A stretch of 64,000 nt of DNA, taken from NCBI GenBank assembly GCA_964607165.1, contig CAZSIT010000012.1:4716-68715 (forward strand). Direction: 5' to 3'. Of this stretch, positions 25,688 to 32,061 are shown in pieces; position 1 is the stretch's first letter; every line of letters begins with the position of its first letter. A program made the translations under genes and the position numbers. The notes beneath the pieces are model-generated. The model searched no databases. It was not told the DNA's origin and was given only the letters and a program-made list of their open reading frames with translations. Source of the stretch: DSPP01 sp964607165. Lineage in GTDB: Bacteria; Zixibacteria; MSB-5A5; DSPP01.

Positions 25688-26077
25688 TCAGCGCTTGCGC
25701 ATAGCGGAAATCAGTTCTTCCATTTCATCCAAATATCTTTGCAGCGCTTTGCGTCCCGATTCGGTGATTTTGTATTCTGTTTTGGGCATTCGCCCCACGA
25801 AGGATTTGAGGCACTTTACCAGTCCGGCTTCTTCCAGTTTGCGGGCGTGGACGCTCAAGTTGCCGTCGCTGGTTTTCAATAGCTTTTTTAAATCGTTAAA
25901 GCTCAAGGATGGATTGACTGCCAGGGCGCTGATGATACCCAGCCGTATTCGTTCCTGCAACAGGCGGTCGCCGCTTGGCTGGGTTTTGGCGAGAATGCTT
26001 TGCACCACCTGTAAGATTCGGCTTTTAGGGCTGTTTTTGGAATGTTCCATCGGTAAAACTGCTTCCTTAACCACCAT
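25688..26077 (-). CDS. winged-helix transcriptional regulator
   Basis: A 129-residue DNA-binding protein of the HTH_34/ArsR-MarR-like type. The recognition region is PSLSFNDLKKLLKTSDGNLSVHAR (split here into helices PSLSFNDLKK and GNLSVHARKL), followed by the wing CLKSFVGRMPKTEYKIT. The C-terminal helix LQRYLDEMEELISAM probably mediates dimers. GGAGGT lies immediately before the first ATG, so GTG 26074 or ATG 26050 may be the true start. It overlaps the upstream membrane-protein gene. Such regulators with a membrane partner gene form a common two-gene unit, and the membrane protein may be its target or sensor. Confidence 0.82.
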   Translation of the reverse strand: MVVKEAVLPMEHSKNSPKSRILQVVQSILAKTQPSGDRLLQERIRLGIISALAVNPSLSFNDLKKLLKTSDGNLSVHARKLEEAGLVKCLKSFVGRMPKTEYKITESGRKALQRYLDEMEELISAMRKR

Positions 26078-26657
26078 ACCTCCGGGCGATGATTATTCCG
26101 AAGATTATGTGAAGCCCTCCAAAACCGATTGCCATAAAAACGTTGCCCCAGCCAGCTGGTGAGAAAAGGGCGGCTGTTCCAATCAGCATAAAGTAAATGC
26201 CCATTACCGGCACGATACGGATGGAGAAAGCACCGCCGGTAACGATTCCGGTGCCGTAGAGCAAAAGCCAAAGGCCGGGAAGATAAGGGAAAATTTCGCG
26301 ATACAGCGCCAAAGTCAGCAGGGCGCCGGCGAAAAGGGGAGGGGCTAAGCTCAAAACAAATCTGGAACCGGGGCCGGAAAGGGCGGGCTGGTTGGAAGAT
26401 TTTGCTTTTTGGCGAATGGTCAGAATGGCAATTGCCAGAGCCAAAGCTGCTTCCGCCAGCCACACCAAAAGCCAGCGTCGAGACTCGGTTTGACGGGAAG
26501 AAAGGAAAGTCGCCACCAAGGCGGTCAGGCCCATAACGACCAATCCTTTGCCCGGCACACCAGTGAAGGAGGAGGCGCGCTCCATCGTATCGCGGATGTA
26601 GCGCAGGTTCTCCAGCGCTTCGGTCGATTCCGGCCCAACGGGTTTTTCTTCAACCAT
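26067..26657 (-). CDS. membrane protein paired with winged-helix regulator
   Basis: A 196-residue protein with about six helices (for example LVVMGLTALVATFLSS; RWLLVWLAEAALALAIAIL; NVFMAIGFGGLHIIFGIIIA). The soluble N-terminus ESTEALENLRYIRDTMERASSFTGVPG recurs in membrane proteins encoded next to PadR or HTH_34 regulators. The start is set at ATG 26657, with GGGGAAT just upstream. A longer form from 26735 would run through TTGATT and TATTAT, which look like a promoter (26667-26696), so the short form is preferred with limited certainty. It overlaps the regulator gene by 11 bp, implying joint expression. Confidence 0.75.
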   Translation of the reverse strand: MVEEKPVGPESTEALENLRYIRDTMERASSFTGVPGKGLVVMGLTALVATFLSSRQTESRRWLLVWLAEAALALAIAILTIRQKAKSSNQPALSGPGSRFVLSLAPPLFAGALLTLALYREIFPYLPGLWLLLYGTGIVTGGAFSIRIVPVMGIYFMLIGTAALFSPAGWGNVFMAIGFGGLHIIFGIIIARRYGG

Positions 26658-26784
26658 ATTCCCCGTATAATATATCGGCTTGTTTTGCATAATCAAGCAC
26701 TTTATAATACAAAGTAAAAGGCCAAAAAGTTTCATTTTTTTTACAAGGTTTTGTCGGAACTTCCGAACTCAAGCCGGACGGTTT

Positions 26785-27165
26785 TCAGCGCAACATTTCG
26801 GCAAAGGAAACCGGCAGGCCGTCCGGGTCAATGGCGACGGCCAACTTGATGCCTTCTTGTTTCTGCTCGGTCGGCGGCATTACAAAATTCACCCCTTTGG
26901 CTTTCAGGTCGGCAAAGGTCTTTTCGAGATTTTCGACGTTGAATCCAATGGAGCAAGTGCCGGCCTGCTGCTCGCCGGGGTTGCCTGGCTTGCGTTCCTG
27001 CGGCTTACCGCCGCCGTGCAAAGCGAGGGTGGTCGCGCCAGTTTGGAATTCGGTCCATTGCGGCGACTCGAGCTTCAACGCCAGGCCCAGCTTGTCCCGG
27101 TAGAAGGCCACCGAGCGGGCCATATCGGAGACCACGACCATTACGTAATCAACCTGTTTGAACAT
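26785..27165 (-). CDS. VOC (glyoxalase/bleomycin-resistance) family protein
   Basis: A 126-residue protein with one paired beta-alpha-beta-beta-beta repeat: QVDYVMVVVSDMARSVAFYRDKLGL in the first half and SIGFNVENLEKTFADLKAKG in the second. The Glu of VSFAEML is the usual last metal ligand, but the first His common in metal-binding members is replaced (VDYVMV), so the metal site may be incomplete. AGGAGGT precedes ATG 27165. It overlaps the NUDIX gene by 17 bp and forms an operon with the AlkD-like gene. The substrate is unknown. Confidence 0.88.
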   Translation of the reverse strand: MFKQVDYVMVVVSDMARSVAFYRDKLGLALKLESPQWTEFQTGATTLALHGGGKPQERKPGNPGEQQAGTCSIGFNVENLEKTFADLKAKGVNFVMPPTEQKQEGIKLAVAIDPDGLPVSFAEMLR

Positions 27166-27589
27166 TTTTTACCTCCTGTGTTATTGTTTTAATTATTCCC
27201 AAAGCCCAGCCATGATGGGCCACTTCGTTTCTTGGCGGCAGTTTGTCCAGCGCAAACCATTCAGCGGCCTCGAGATCGTTTGACGGTGTTAGCATGGGAA
27301 TTTTATCTAATTTTGCCATATAGTGAAAAACTAAATGCCAGCTGCCGTCGTTGCCTTTGAAGGATTCGATATGATTCAAACTCAAGTTTGACACTGAAAG
27401 GTTTAGTTGCTCCTTCAGAATTCGCTTGGCGGCCTGGTCTGGATGCTCCAGATGCGCCATTGCATCATCCGGCAGAAACCAACCGGCCTGATGGTCGTAT
27501 TTATTGGTTTCTCTGTATTTCACCAGCAAAATTTTCTCTTCTGCCAAAAGGGCAACATCGACAACGAGCTTGTGTAATTTGCAATCCAC
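27149..27589 (-). CDS. divergent NUDIX hydrolase
   Basis: A 146-residue protein with the NUDIX fold order. The box is degenerate: WFLPDDAMAHLEHP and then DQAAKRILKEQLNLSV stand where Gx5Ex7REUxEExGU is expected, keeping a Lys-Glu pair but not the full metal-binding EE. GSWHLVFHYMAKLD and LEAAEWFALDKLPP are typical later strands. Pyrophosphatase activity is therefore uncertain. GTG 27589 uses an AAGGA ribosome site inside the end of the AlkD-like gene (MLKD stop), so the genes are coupled. Its overlap with the VOC gene completes a three-gene unit. Confidence 0.75.
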   Translation of the reverse strand: MDCKLHKLVVDVALLAEEKILLVKYRETNKYDHQAGWFLPDDAMAHLEHPDQAAKRILKEQLNLSVSNLSLNHIESFKGNDGSWHLVFHYMAKLDKIPMLTPSNDLEAAEWFALDKLPPRNEVAHHGWALGIIKTITQEVKNVQTG

Positions 27590-27592
27590 TTT

Positions 27593-28312
27593 TCAATCCT
27601 TCAGCATTGCCTGTTTCTTCCACTTGGCCGGCATTTTTTCGATGGCATATCTCAACGCTGTGCGGGGCATTTCTTTTCCCTGCTTCATAACATACTGAAA
27701 AACTTCTCCGGGAAACTTATTGCTCGCTTCCTTCAACATCCAACCGTAACCCTTCTGAACCAAATCATCTTCATCCCGCAGCAATATACCTGCCGTTTGA
27801 AAAACTTCCCGCAAAAGTTTTTTTCTTCGGGCAGATGGAATCAAAGCCACCGCCGCCGCCCTCCGTAGCCATCTGTTTTTCGATTTAGCCCATTTTTTGG
27901 TTTGGGCGGAAAATTCCGGGAATTTCGCGATGAAGTGTCCGAGCGGGTGCACGCACAAATGGTCGCAGGAGCCCCAGCTGTGGACGTACTTTTTCAGCCA
28001 TCTTTCAAAGGTCTTGAAATCTTTCTTTTCATACCGCTTTTGGCATTTGTAAGCCCAGTCAAAAGCAATTGCCCGTTCTTCGCCATTTCCGGATTTTAAC
28101 AGTTCCTCGCACAGCCCAAAAATTTCATCCTTTGGTAAGCTTCGAATTTCCCTGAAGTGTTGGGAGGAAATCTTGCGCAAAATATCGGTCCGCAAAACCA
28201 TCGGCTCCGTCAATTCTTCTTTGTAGAATCGTTGCTCGTTTATTTGGTATTTGGGGTGGGAGTATTTAGAAAGTTCGTTCCTTAGCTTTTGAGTGATCGT
28301 ATTTTTGCTCAC
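27593..28312 (-). CDS. DNA alkylation repair protein, AlkD-like
   Basis: A 239-residue all-helical protein with the HEAT-like repeat layout of AlkD/AlkC glycosylases. Segments include LRTDILRKISSQHFREIRSL, AIAFDWAYKCQKRYEKKDF and WGSCDHLCVHPLGHF. The WGSCDHL motif and LRRAAAVALIPSARR correspond to conserved AlkD-like positions that contact damaged DNA. The probable role is base excision of alkylated bases. GTG 28312 is the apparent start, with no strong ribosome site. The pairing with a NUDIX protein suggests a small damage-repair and nucleotide-sanitation unit, which is inference. Confidence 0.88.
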   Translation of the reverse strand: MSKNTITQKLRNELSKYSHPKYQINEQRFYKEELTEPMVLRTDILRKISSQHFREIRSLPKDEIFGLCEELLKSGNGEERAIAFDWAYKCQKRYEKKDFKTFERWLKKYVHSWGSCDHLCVHPLGHFIAKFPEFSAQTKKWAKSKNRWLRRAAAVALIPSARRKKLLREVFQTAGILLRDEDDLVQKGYGWMLKEASNKFPGEVFQYVMKQGKEMPRTALRYAIEKMPAKWKKQAMLKD

Positions 28313-28333
28313 GGCATTTCATTGAAAAAAAAA

Positions 28334-28439
28334 TAGCCCCACGGGGAGTCGAACCCCGGTTTGCCTGCCCGAGCCGACCGCTCGTGTCGGCCAGGGATGG
28401 CTAAGAACCACCCGTCCTGGGCCACTGGACAATGGGGCC
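28334..28439 (-). tRNA. tRNA-Glu-like gene with CTT anticodon and 33-nt variable-loop insertion
   Basis: The minus strand folds as a tRNA: acceptor GGCCCCA/TGGGGCT, a D arm of the Glu type (GTC..GAC), anticodon arm GGTGG-TTCTTAG-CCATC, and T arm CGGGG-TTCGACT-CCCCG. The anticodon is CTT, which would read the Lys codon AAG. The body differs from the tRNA-Glu(CTC) at 30577-30649 by only three substitutions, all C/T transitions. Exactly 33 extra nt (28361-28393 on the plus strand, GCCTGCCCGAGCC to GTCGGCCAGG) sit between the anticodon stem and the T stem. The insert can form a long extra arm. The gene is either a pseudo-tRNA or needs processing; no CCA is encoded. Confidence 0.75.
28361..28393 (+). 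repeat. 33-nt palindromic element inside a tRNA gene
   Basis: The element begins GCCTGCCCGAG and ends GTCGGCCAGG; its ends pair (CCTG with CAGG, CCGA with TCGG). Compared with the intact paralogue at 30577-30649 it is a clean insertion with no loss of tRNA bases. Its length and ends match the coding-region copy at 33881-33913. Confidence 0.85.
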
Positions 28440-28457
28440 GGTGTAGGCCACGCTGGG

Positions 28458-30515
28458 CTAAAGCCAGTCATAGAAATACTTAAAGGCATATCCCAAGTAG
28501 CAGTAGCGAACAAATCGAGCGGCGGCGACGGTTACGTAAAAAAGCAGCGCCGAATAGCGTTTAAGGCCGCAGACAACGTAGAAAACATCGCAGGGAATAG
28601 GGGAAGCAGTGCCCAGAAAGAGAAAAAAGGTGATGGCCTTCATCGACCGGCCTTCCGCCCAGGGATGCTTTCCCGCGTTCGGAAACCGGTTTTTGACAAA
28701 CTGGGTTCGGCCCAAATAACGTCCCATCATAAACGTTCCGAACGAACCCAGAGCCGCTCCCAGGGCCATCACAAGGGCCAGATGAAAGACGTTATATCCC
28801 ATCGCCACTCCGCCCGCCGCATAACCCCAGATCGGCAGCGGCAGGAGGGTGCTGGAAATGGCACAGAGCAAAAAGAGAACCAAATCGACCCCCTTCTGTC
28901 CGTGCCGCTCCATCAAAGCGAGGCCAAAACGGTGGATATCCGTTTGGAACATTCCAACCAGGATGATGCCGGTTACAATTATTCCCAGCGTGACCGCCAG
29001 GGAGGCGTATTTGTTTTGATTCTTTTTGGTACTCGCTTCCGCCGGGTCAGGCGCCGGCTCGGTTGATGAGGTCGGCGGCGTTCCCGGCCGGGCGGCGCCG
29101 ACTATGTCGAGCGGTTCGCCATCCAGAGGGACGGACGCCTGTTTGCCGGTCAAGGCCAGAATGGTCGGCATCAGGTCGCAGTTGGATACTCGTTCGTTGG
29201 CGAAGGGAACGCTGAAGGCAAGCGGCACCTGCATATGCTCGCGGTGCAGCGAACCGTGGGAGCTTTTGTGCTCCGGATATTCGAATTGATATCTCAAATC
29301 GTATCCCGGTTCGGCGCTCAAAATTAGATCCCCACTGCGCGGGCTGACAAAAAGTTTCTGCAGTTGGTTGACGGCATCCGGATAGGTGTCGTCGAACGTC
29401 GCGTGGAAAAGGTCGCGTGAGCTGAACCGTCCGGCAGGATGCTCTTTCAGCGGGCAGGCTCCGTCGATAGTAATGTCGAAATTGCCGTTGTTTTTGGCGG
29501 CGGTCAATCGCCCTTCTTTTCCCACAACGGCAATGCCGTCGCTTCCGTGCCGAGCGGCCGCAAACGAGACCCCTTCGGTATGTACCAGCCGCTTTAACAG
29601 CTTGCCTACCCGCTTGTCCTTGGCCATCTCTGCATAGCTCCAGTGTGCTCCCCATCGGTTTCCATGCTTGAAGTAAAGCTGCGCCATTCCGTTTCCGCTT
29701 TCCATAACGGCGCTGTCGTTTTGGCGCCGGTACAATTTGGGATACCGAAAGGGATCAAACCCCTCCTCTTTCAGGATATCCACTACGGGAATGTGAACGG
29801 CGGTGGCACTCAGCCCGTGGTCGGAGACGAGCGCCAGAATGGTCTCGTCGTAAGTGCCCGTTTCTTGCAGGGCAGCGGCGATTTTCCCCGCGGCTTCGTC
29901 GATGCGGACATAGGCGTCGATTGTCTTTTCGTGAAAGGGACTGTATAGATGGGAGCATTTGTCGATGCCGTAGAACTGCACCACCAGGCAGTCGCTGCCG
30001 GCCCGGATGCGCTGGATGGTAATCCGTTCGGCCATTCGGTCCTGGAGGCCGGAATTTCTGGTTTGGTGCGTCCGAAAAATGTGATAGAGCCTGCGAAAAA
30101 TCTGTTTGTACAGTTTCTTGTTGCGGCAAAAATCGACCGGTTCAAAAATGCAACTCGGTTTGTCAAAATACTCAAAGAGAGAAGTCGATTTTTCGGGGTG
30201 CATATCGCGCCCCATAAACAGGCCAAACGGGCTGTTCAGGCTGCGGTGGCGGCTGAAACTTGGCAGGGTGGAATCGTGCGTTCTCCGGCAGAGCCAGCGG
30301 TATCCAGGCACGTTGGCTGTGCCGGGGTGAAGGCCGGAGACAAAAGGGATATGGGCCGGGCCGGTGGTGCTGGGGAAGACCGATAAAGCGATTCGGAAAC
30401 AGCCGCGGTCAACCAGATGTTTCTTAATTTTGGGCAGGCGGCCGCTTAAAAGCAGCCCGTGCATCAGGTCGGCGCGAGCCCCGTCAGCGACTATGAGAAC
30501 ACAGCGTTTAAACAA
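28458..30515 (-). CDS. phosphodiesterase/phosphatase fused to a DedA (VTT) membrane domain
   Basis: A 685-residue fusion. Residues about 5-460 are a type I phosphodiesterase/alkaline-phosphatase-like domain: IVADGARADL (metal Asp), FPSTTGPAHIPFVSGLHPG (catalytic Ser/Thr), YGIDKCSHLYSP and LVSDHGLS (metal ligands). After a Pro/Thr/Ser-rich linker there is a helix (SLAVTLGIIVTGIILVG), then a DedA/SNARE-associated domain at about 530-685 (LPIWGYAAGGVAMGY; FMMGRYLGR; FLFLGTASPIPCDVFYVVCG). DedA proteins move undecaprenyl phosphate or phospholipids across the membrane. The start is TTG 30515, which has GGAG 7-8 nt upstream; a longer frame would run back to the tRNA. The domain pairing suggests release or recycling of a phosphorylated lipid head group (inferred). 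Confidence 0.82.
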   Translation of the reverse strand: MFKRCVLIVADGARADLMHGLLLSGRLPKIKKHLVDRGCFRIALSVFPSTTGPAHIPFVSGLHPGTANVPGYRWLCRRTHDSTLPSFSRHRSLNSPFGLFMGRDMHPEKSTSLFEYFDKPSCIFEPVDFCRNKKLYKQIFRRLYHIFRTHQTRNSGLQDRMAERITIQRIRAGSDCLVVQFYGIDKCSHLYSPFHEKTIDAYVRIDEAAGKIAAALQETGTYDETILALVSDHGLSATAVHIPVVDILKEEGFDPFRYPKLYRRQNDSAVMESGNGMAQLYFKHGNRWGAHWSYAEMAKDKRVGKLLKRLVHTEGVSFAAARHGSDGIAVVGKEGRLTAAKNNGNFDITIDGACPLKEHPAGRFSSRDLFHATFDDTYPDAVNQLQKLFVSPRSGDLILSAEPGYDLRYQFEYPEHKSSHGSLHREHMQVPLAFSVPFANERVSNCDLMPTILALTGKQASVPLDGEPLDIVGAARPGTPPTSSTEPAPDPAEASTKKNQNKYASLAVTLGIIVTGIILVGMFQTDIHRFGLALMERHGQKGVDLVLFLLCAISSTLLPLPIWGYAAGGVAMGYNVFHLALVMALGAALGSFGTFMMGRYLGRTQFVKNRFPNAGKHPWAEGRSMKAITFFLFLGTASPIPCDVFYVVCGLKRYSALLFYVTVAAARFVRYCYLGYAFKYFYDWL

Positions 30516-30576
30516 CCTGTCTCCTCGACAACTCGTCCGAAGGTTTGGTGTTGTGCCCGGGTGAGCTGGCAATTAA

Positions 30577-30649
30577 TAGCCCCACGGGGAGTCGAACCCC
30601 GGTTTGATGGCTGAGAACCACCCGTCCTGGGCCACTAGACGATGGGGCC
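30577..30649 (-). tRNA. tRNA-Glu (CTC anticodon)
   Basis: A 73-nt cloverleaf on the minus strand: acceptor GGCCCCA/TGGGGCT, D arm GTC-TAGTGGCCCAG-GAC, anticodon arm GGTGG-TTCTCAG-CCATC (anticodon CTC, Glu GAG codon), T arm CGGGG-TTCGACT-CCCCG. The 3' CCA is not encoded. It is the near-identical, uninterrupted paralogue of the gene at 28334-28439; the two flank the phosphodiesterase-DedA gene. Confidence 0.92.
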
Positions 30650-30892
30650 AAAGTTTTCACAACGGCAGTGGGAATTTAGTTTTTAGATGGTGGGCTGTCA
30701 ACCACAGGATTTGACCCCTCCCTTAATCCCTCCCCTCAAGGGGAGGGAAAAAATGGAAAAAGAGGATGAGGCCAGAGTTTTCACCAAAGGCAAAACGGAA
30801 TTTAGGTTTTTCGCTGAACGGTGTCAAGGACGACCCCTCCTTTAATACTCCCCTACGAGGGGAGGGAAAAATATTTGGGAGACCTCTCCCCT

Positions 30893-31115
30893 GTATCCCC
30901 TCTCCATAGAATGGAGAGGGGAGGGCACGGCGTGCCGTGCCCCTACGGAAAATGTGAGGGGCACGTTGTCACGTGTCCGAGGGCAGACACATTGGTCTGC
31001 CCCTACAAATACAGGCAAATAAAAAGGGCGGTTTGTGCCTCGATTGCTTTTCCAGAACACGCTTCCTTGGTAGCGCTCGGGATAAATCGAAACGAGCCGG
31101 GGAGGAACCTGCCCC
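30893..31115 (+). repeat. direct repeat, copy A (left of PH-domain gene)
   Basis: Compared with 31730-31957 this segment has the same order of units over about 220 bp: CCCCTCTCCAT hairpin, GGGCACGGC hairpin, GGGGCACGTTGTCACGTG, GGGCAGACACATTGG unit with CTAC, ATACAGGCAAATAAAAAG, GTTTGTGCCTCGATTG, TAGCGCTCGGGATAAATCG and ACCTGCCCCTAC. Identity by eye is high, with scattered substitutions and small gaps. Confidence 0.85.
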
Positions 31116-31168
31116 TACAATATATGCAGGATATGAAAAAAACGAGGGGCACCTGGCCACGTGCCCCA

Positions 31169-31219
31169 GGGCAGACACGGATTCGGCTTCGCTCACCTCA
31201 GGCATTGGTCTGCCCCTAC
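31169..31219 (+). repeat. REP hairpin filled by a 25-nt module
   Basis: GGGCAGACAC (31169-31178) and ATTGGTCTGCCC (31204-31215), then CTAC. They are separated by exactly 25 nt (31179-31203) beginning GGATTCGGCTTCGCTCACC and ending CAGGC. The same hairpin without the insert occurs at 30981-31006 and 31815-31840. Confidence 0.88.
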
Positions 31220-31274
31220 AAGAATTCCCGGGTTAATAATTTTGCCTGAAATGTCGAAAAATTTGGAGGGAAAG

Positions 31275-31709
31275 ATGGAAAAAACTTATGCAAGCAAAAA
31301 AGATGGCTGGCTTGTCGCGGTGATGGGTATGTTTTTCGTAGCCGTCAACATCTGGAAAGCACCGGTGCCGGCTGCTTTTAAGATGCTTATTCCAATTCTG
31401 TTGTTACTGTTAGCGGCTTTTATGCTCTGGACACTATATGGAACGAACTACACGCTCACGAACTGTGAACTCATCATCCGCTCGGGGCCTTTGCGCTGGA
31501 CGGTTCGGCTGGATTCCATTACCGAAGTCTTCCCGACGCACAATCCGCTTTCCAGTCCGGCCTGTTCGCTCGACCGCCTGCAGGTTCGGTATCGCAATTC
31601 GGTGTTCGGTATAATGATATCGCCAGAGGATAAGGCGGGATTTCTGCGCGACCTGGCGGCGCGGGTGCCGGGGCTCAAGTTCGAAAACGAACGAGCCGTG
31701 CGGGTGTAG
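31275..31709 (+). CDS. membrane protein with bacterial PH-like domain
   Basis: A 144-residue protein with two helices (WLVAVMGMFFVAVNIW; MLIPILLLLLAAFMLWTLY) followed by a bacterial pleckstrin-homology-like domain (YTLTNCELIIRSGPLRWTVR, SITEVFPTHNPLSSPA, RYRNSVFGIMISPEDKAGFL). The phrase YxLxxxxLxxxxG, then WxIxxxxIxxV, is the usual pattern of these domains. GGAGGG with 4 nt spacing fixes the start at ATG 31275. The gene stands alone between two long direct repeats, which is unusual. The function is unknown. Confidence 0.8.
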   Translation: MEKTYASKKDGWLVAVMGMFFVAVNIWKAPVPAAFKMLIPILLLLLAAFMLWTLYGTNYTLTNCELIIRSGPLRWTVRLDSITEVFPTHNPLSSPACSLDRLQVRYRNSVFGIMISPEDKAGFLRDLAARVPGLKFENERAVRV

Positions 31710-32061
31710 GAACGAACCTTATCCCTTTTTCCCCTCTCCATAAAATGGAGAGGGGTGGGCACGGCACGCCGTGCCCCTACAAAAAATGCGAGGGGCACGT
31801 TGTCACGTGCCCGAGGGCAGACACATTGGTCTGCCCCTACAAATACAGGCAAATAAAAAGAGCGGGTTTGTGCCTCGATTGCGTTTCCAGAATACGCTCC
31901 CTTGATAGCGCTCGGGATAAATCGAAACGAGCCGGGGGAACCTGCCCCTACGGACGTCGAAATCGCCAACAAAAAACGCAGGATACGCTCCGCAGGGCGG
32001 AGCTTTATCCCTGGCCGAAAACCGGCACGGGCAGGCCTGCGCCACGGTAACAAATACGGGA
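31710..32061. repeat. direct repeat, copy B, and flanking palindromes
   Basis: 31730-31957 is the second copy of the repeat at 30893-31115, with an empty GGGCAGAC/GTCTGCCC hairpin at 31815-31840. The rest (to 32061) contains short hairpin-prone GC-rich sequence and no supported gene. It separates the PH-domain gene from the end of the convergent TolB-amidohydrolase gene. Confidence 0.8.

Larger units (their letters stand above)
30650..31274. repeat. palindromic repeats upstream of the PH-domain gene
   Basis: No gene is supported in this gap. It holds CCTCCCCT/AGGGGAGG hairpins (about 30735-30752 and 30850-30865), a CCCCTCTCCAT/ATGGAGAGGGG hairpin (about 30898-30922), GGGCACGGC and GGGGCACGT units, an empty GGGCAGAC/GTCTGCCC unit with CTAC (30981-31006), and a filled copy of it (31169-31219). 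The stretch 30893-31115 is repeated downstream at 31730-31957. Confidence 0.8.

Noticed and set aside
29047..29655. Long minus-strand frame inside the phosphodiesterase-DedA gene
   Set aside because: It is Arg/Ala-rich out-of-frame sequence within a gene with complete motifs in its own frame.
30893..31957. Composite transposon around the PH-domain gene
   Set aside because: The flanking repeats contain no transposase, and no target duplication is visible; they are blocks of palindromes.
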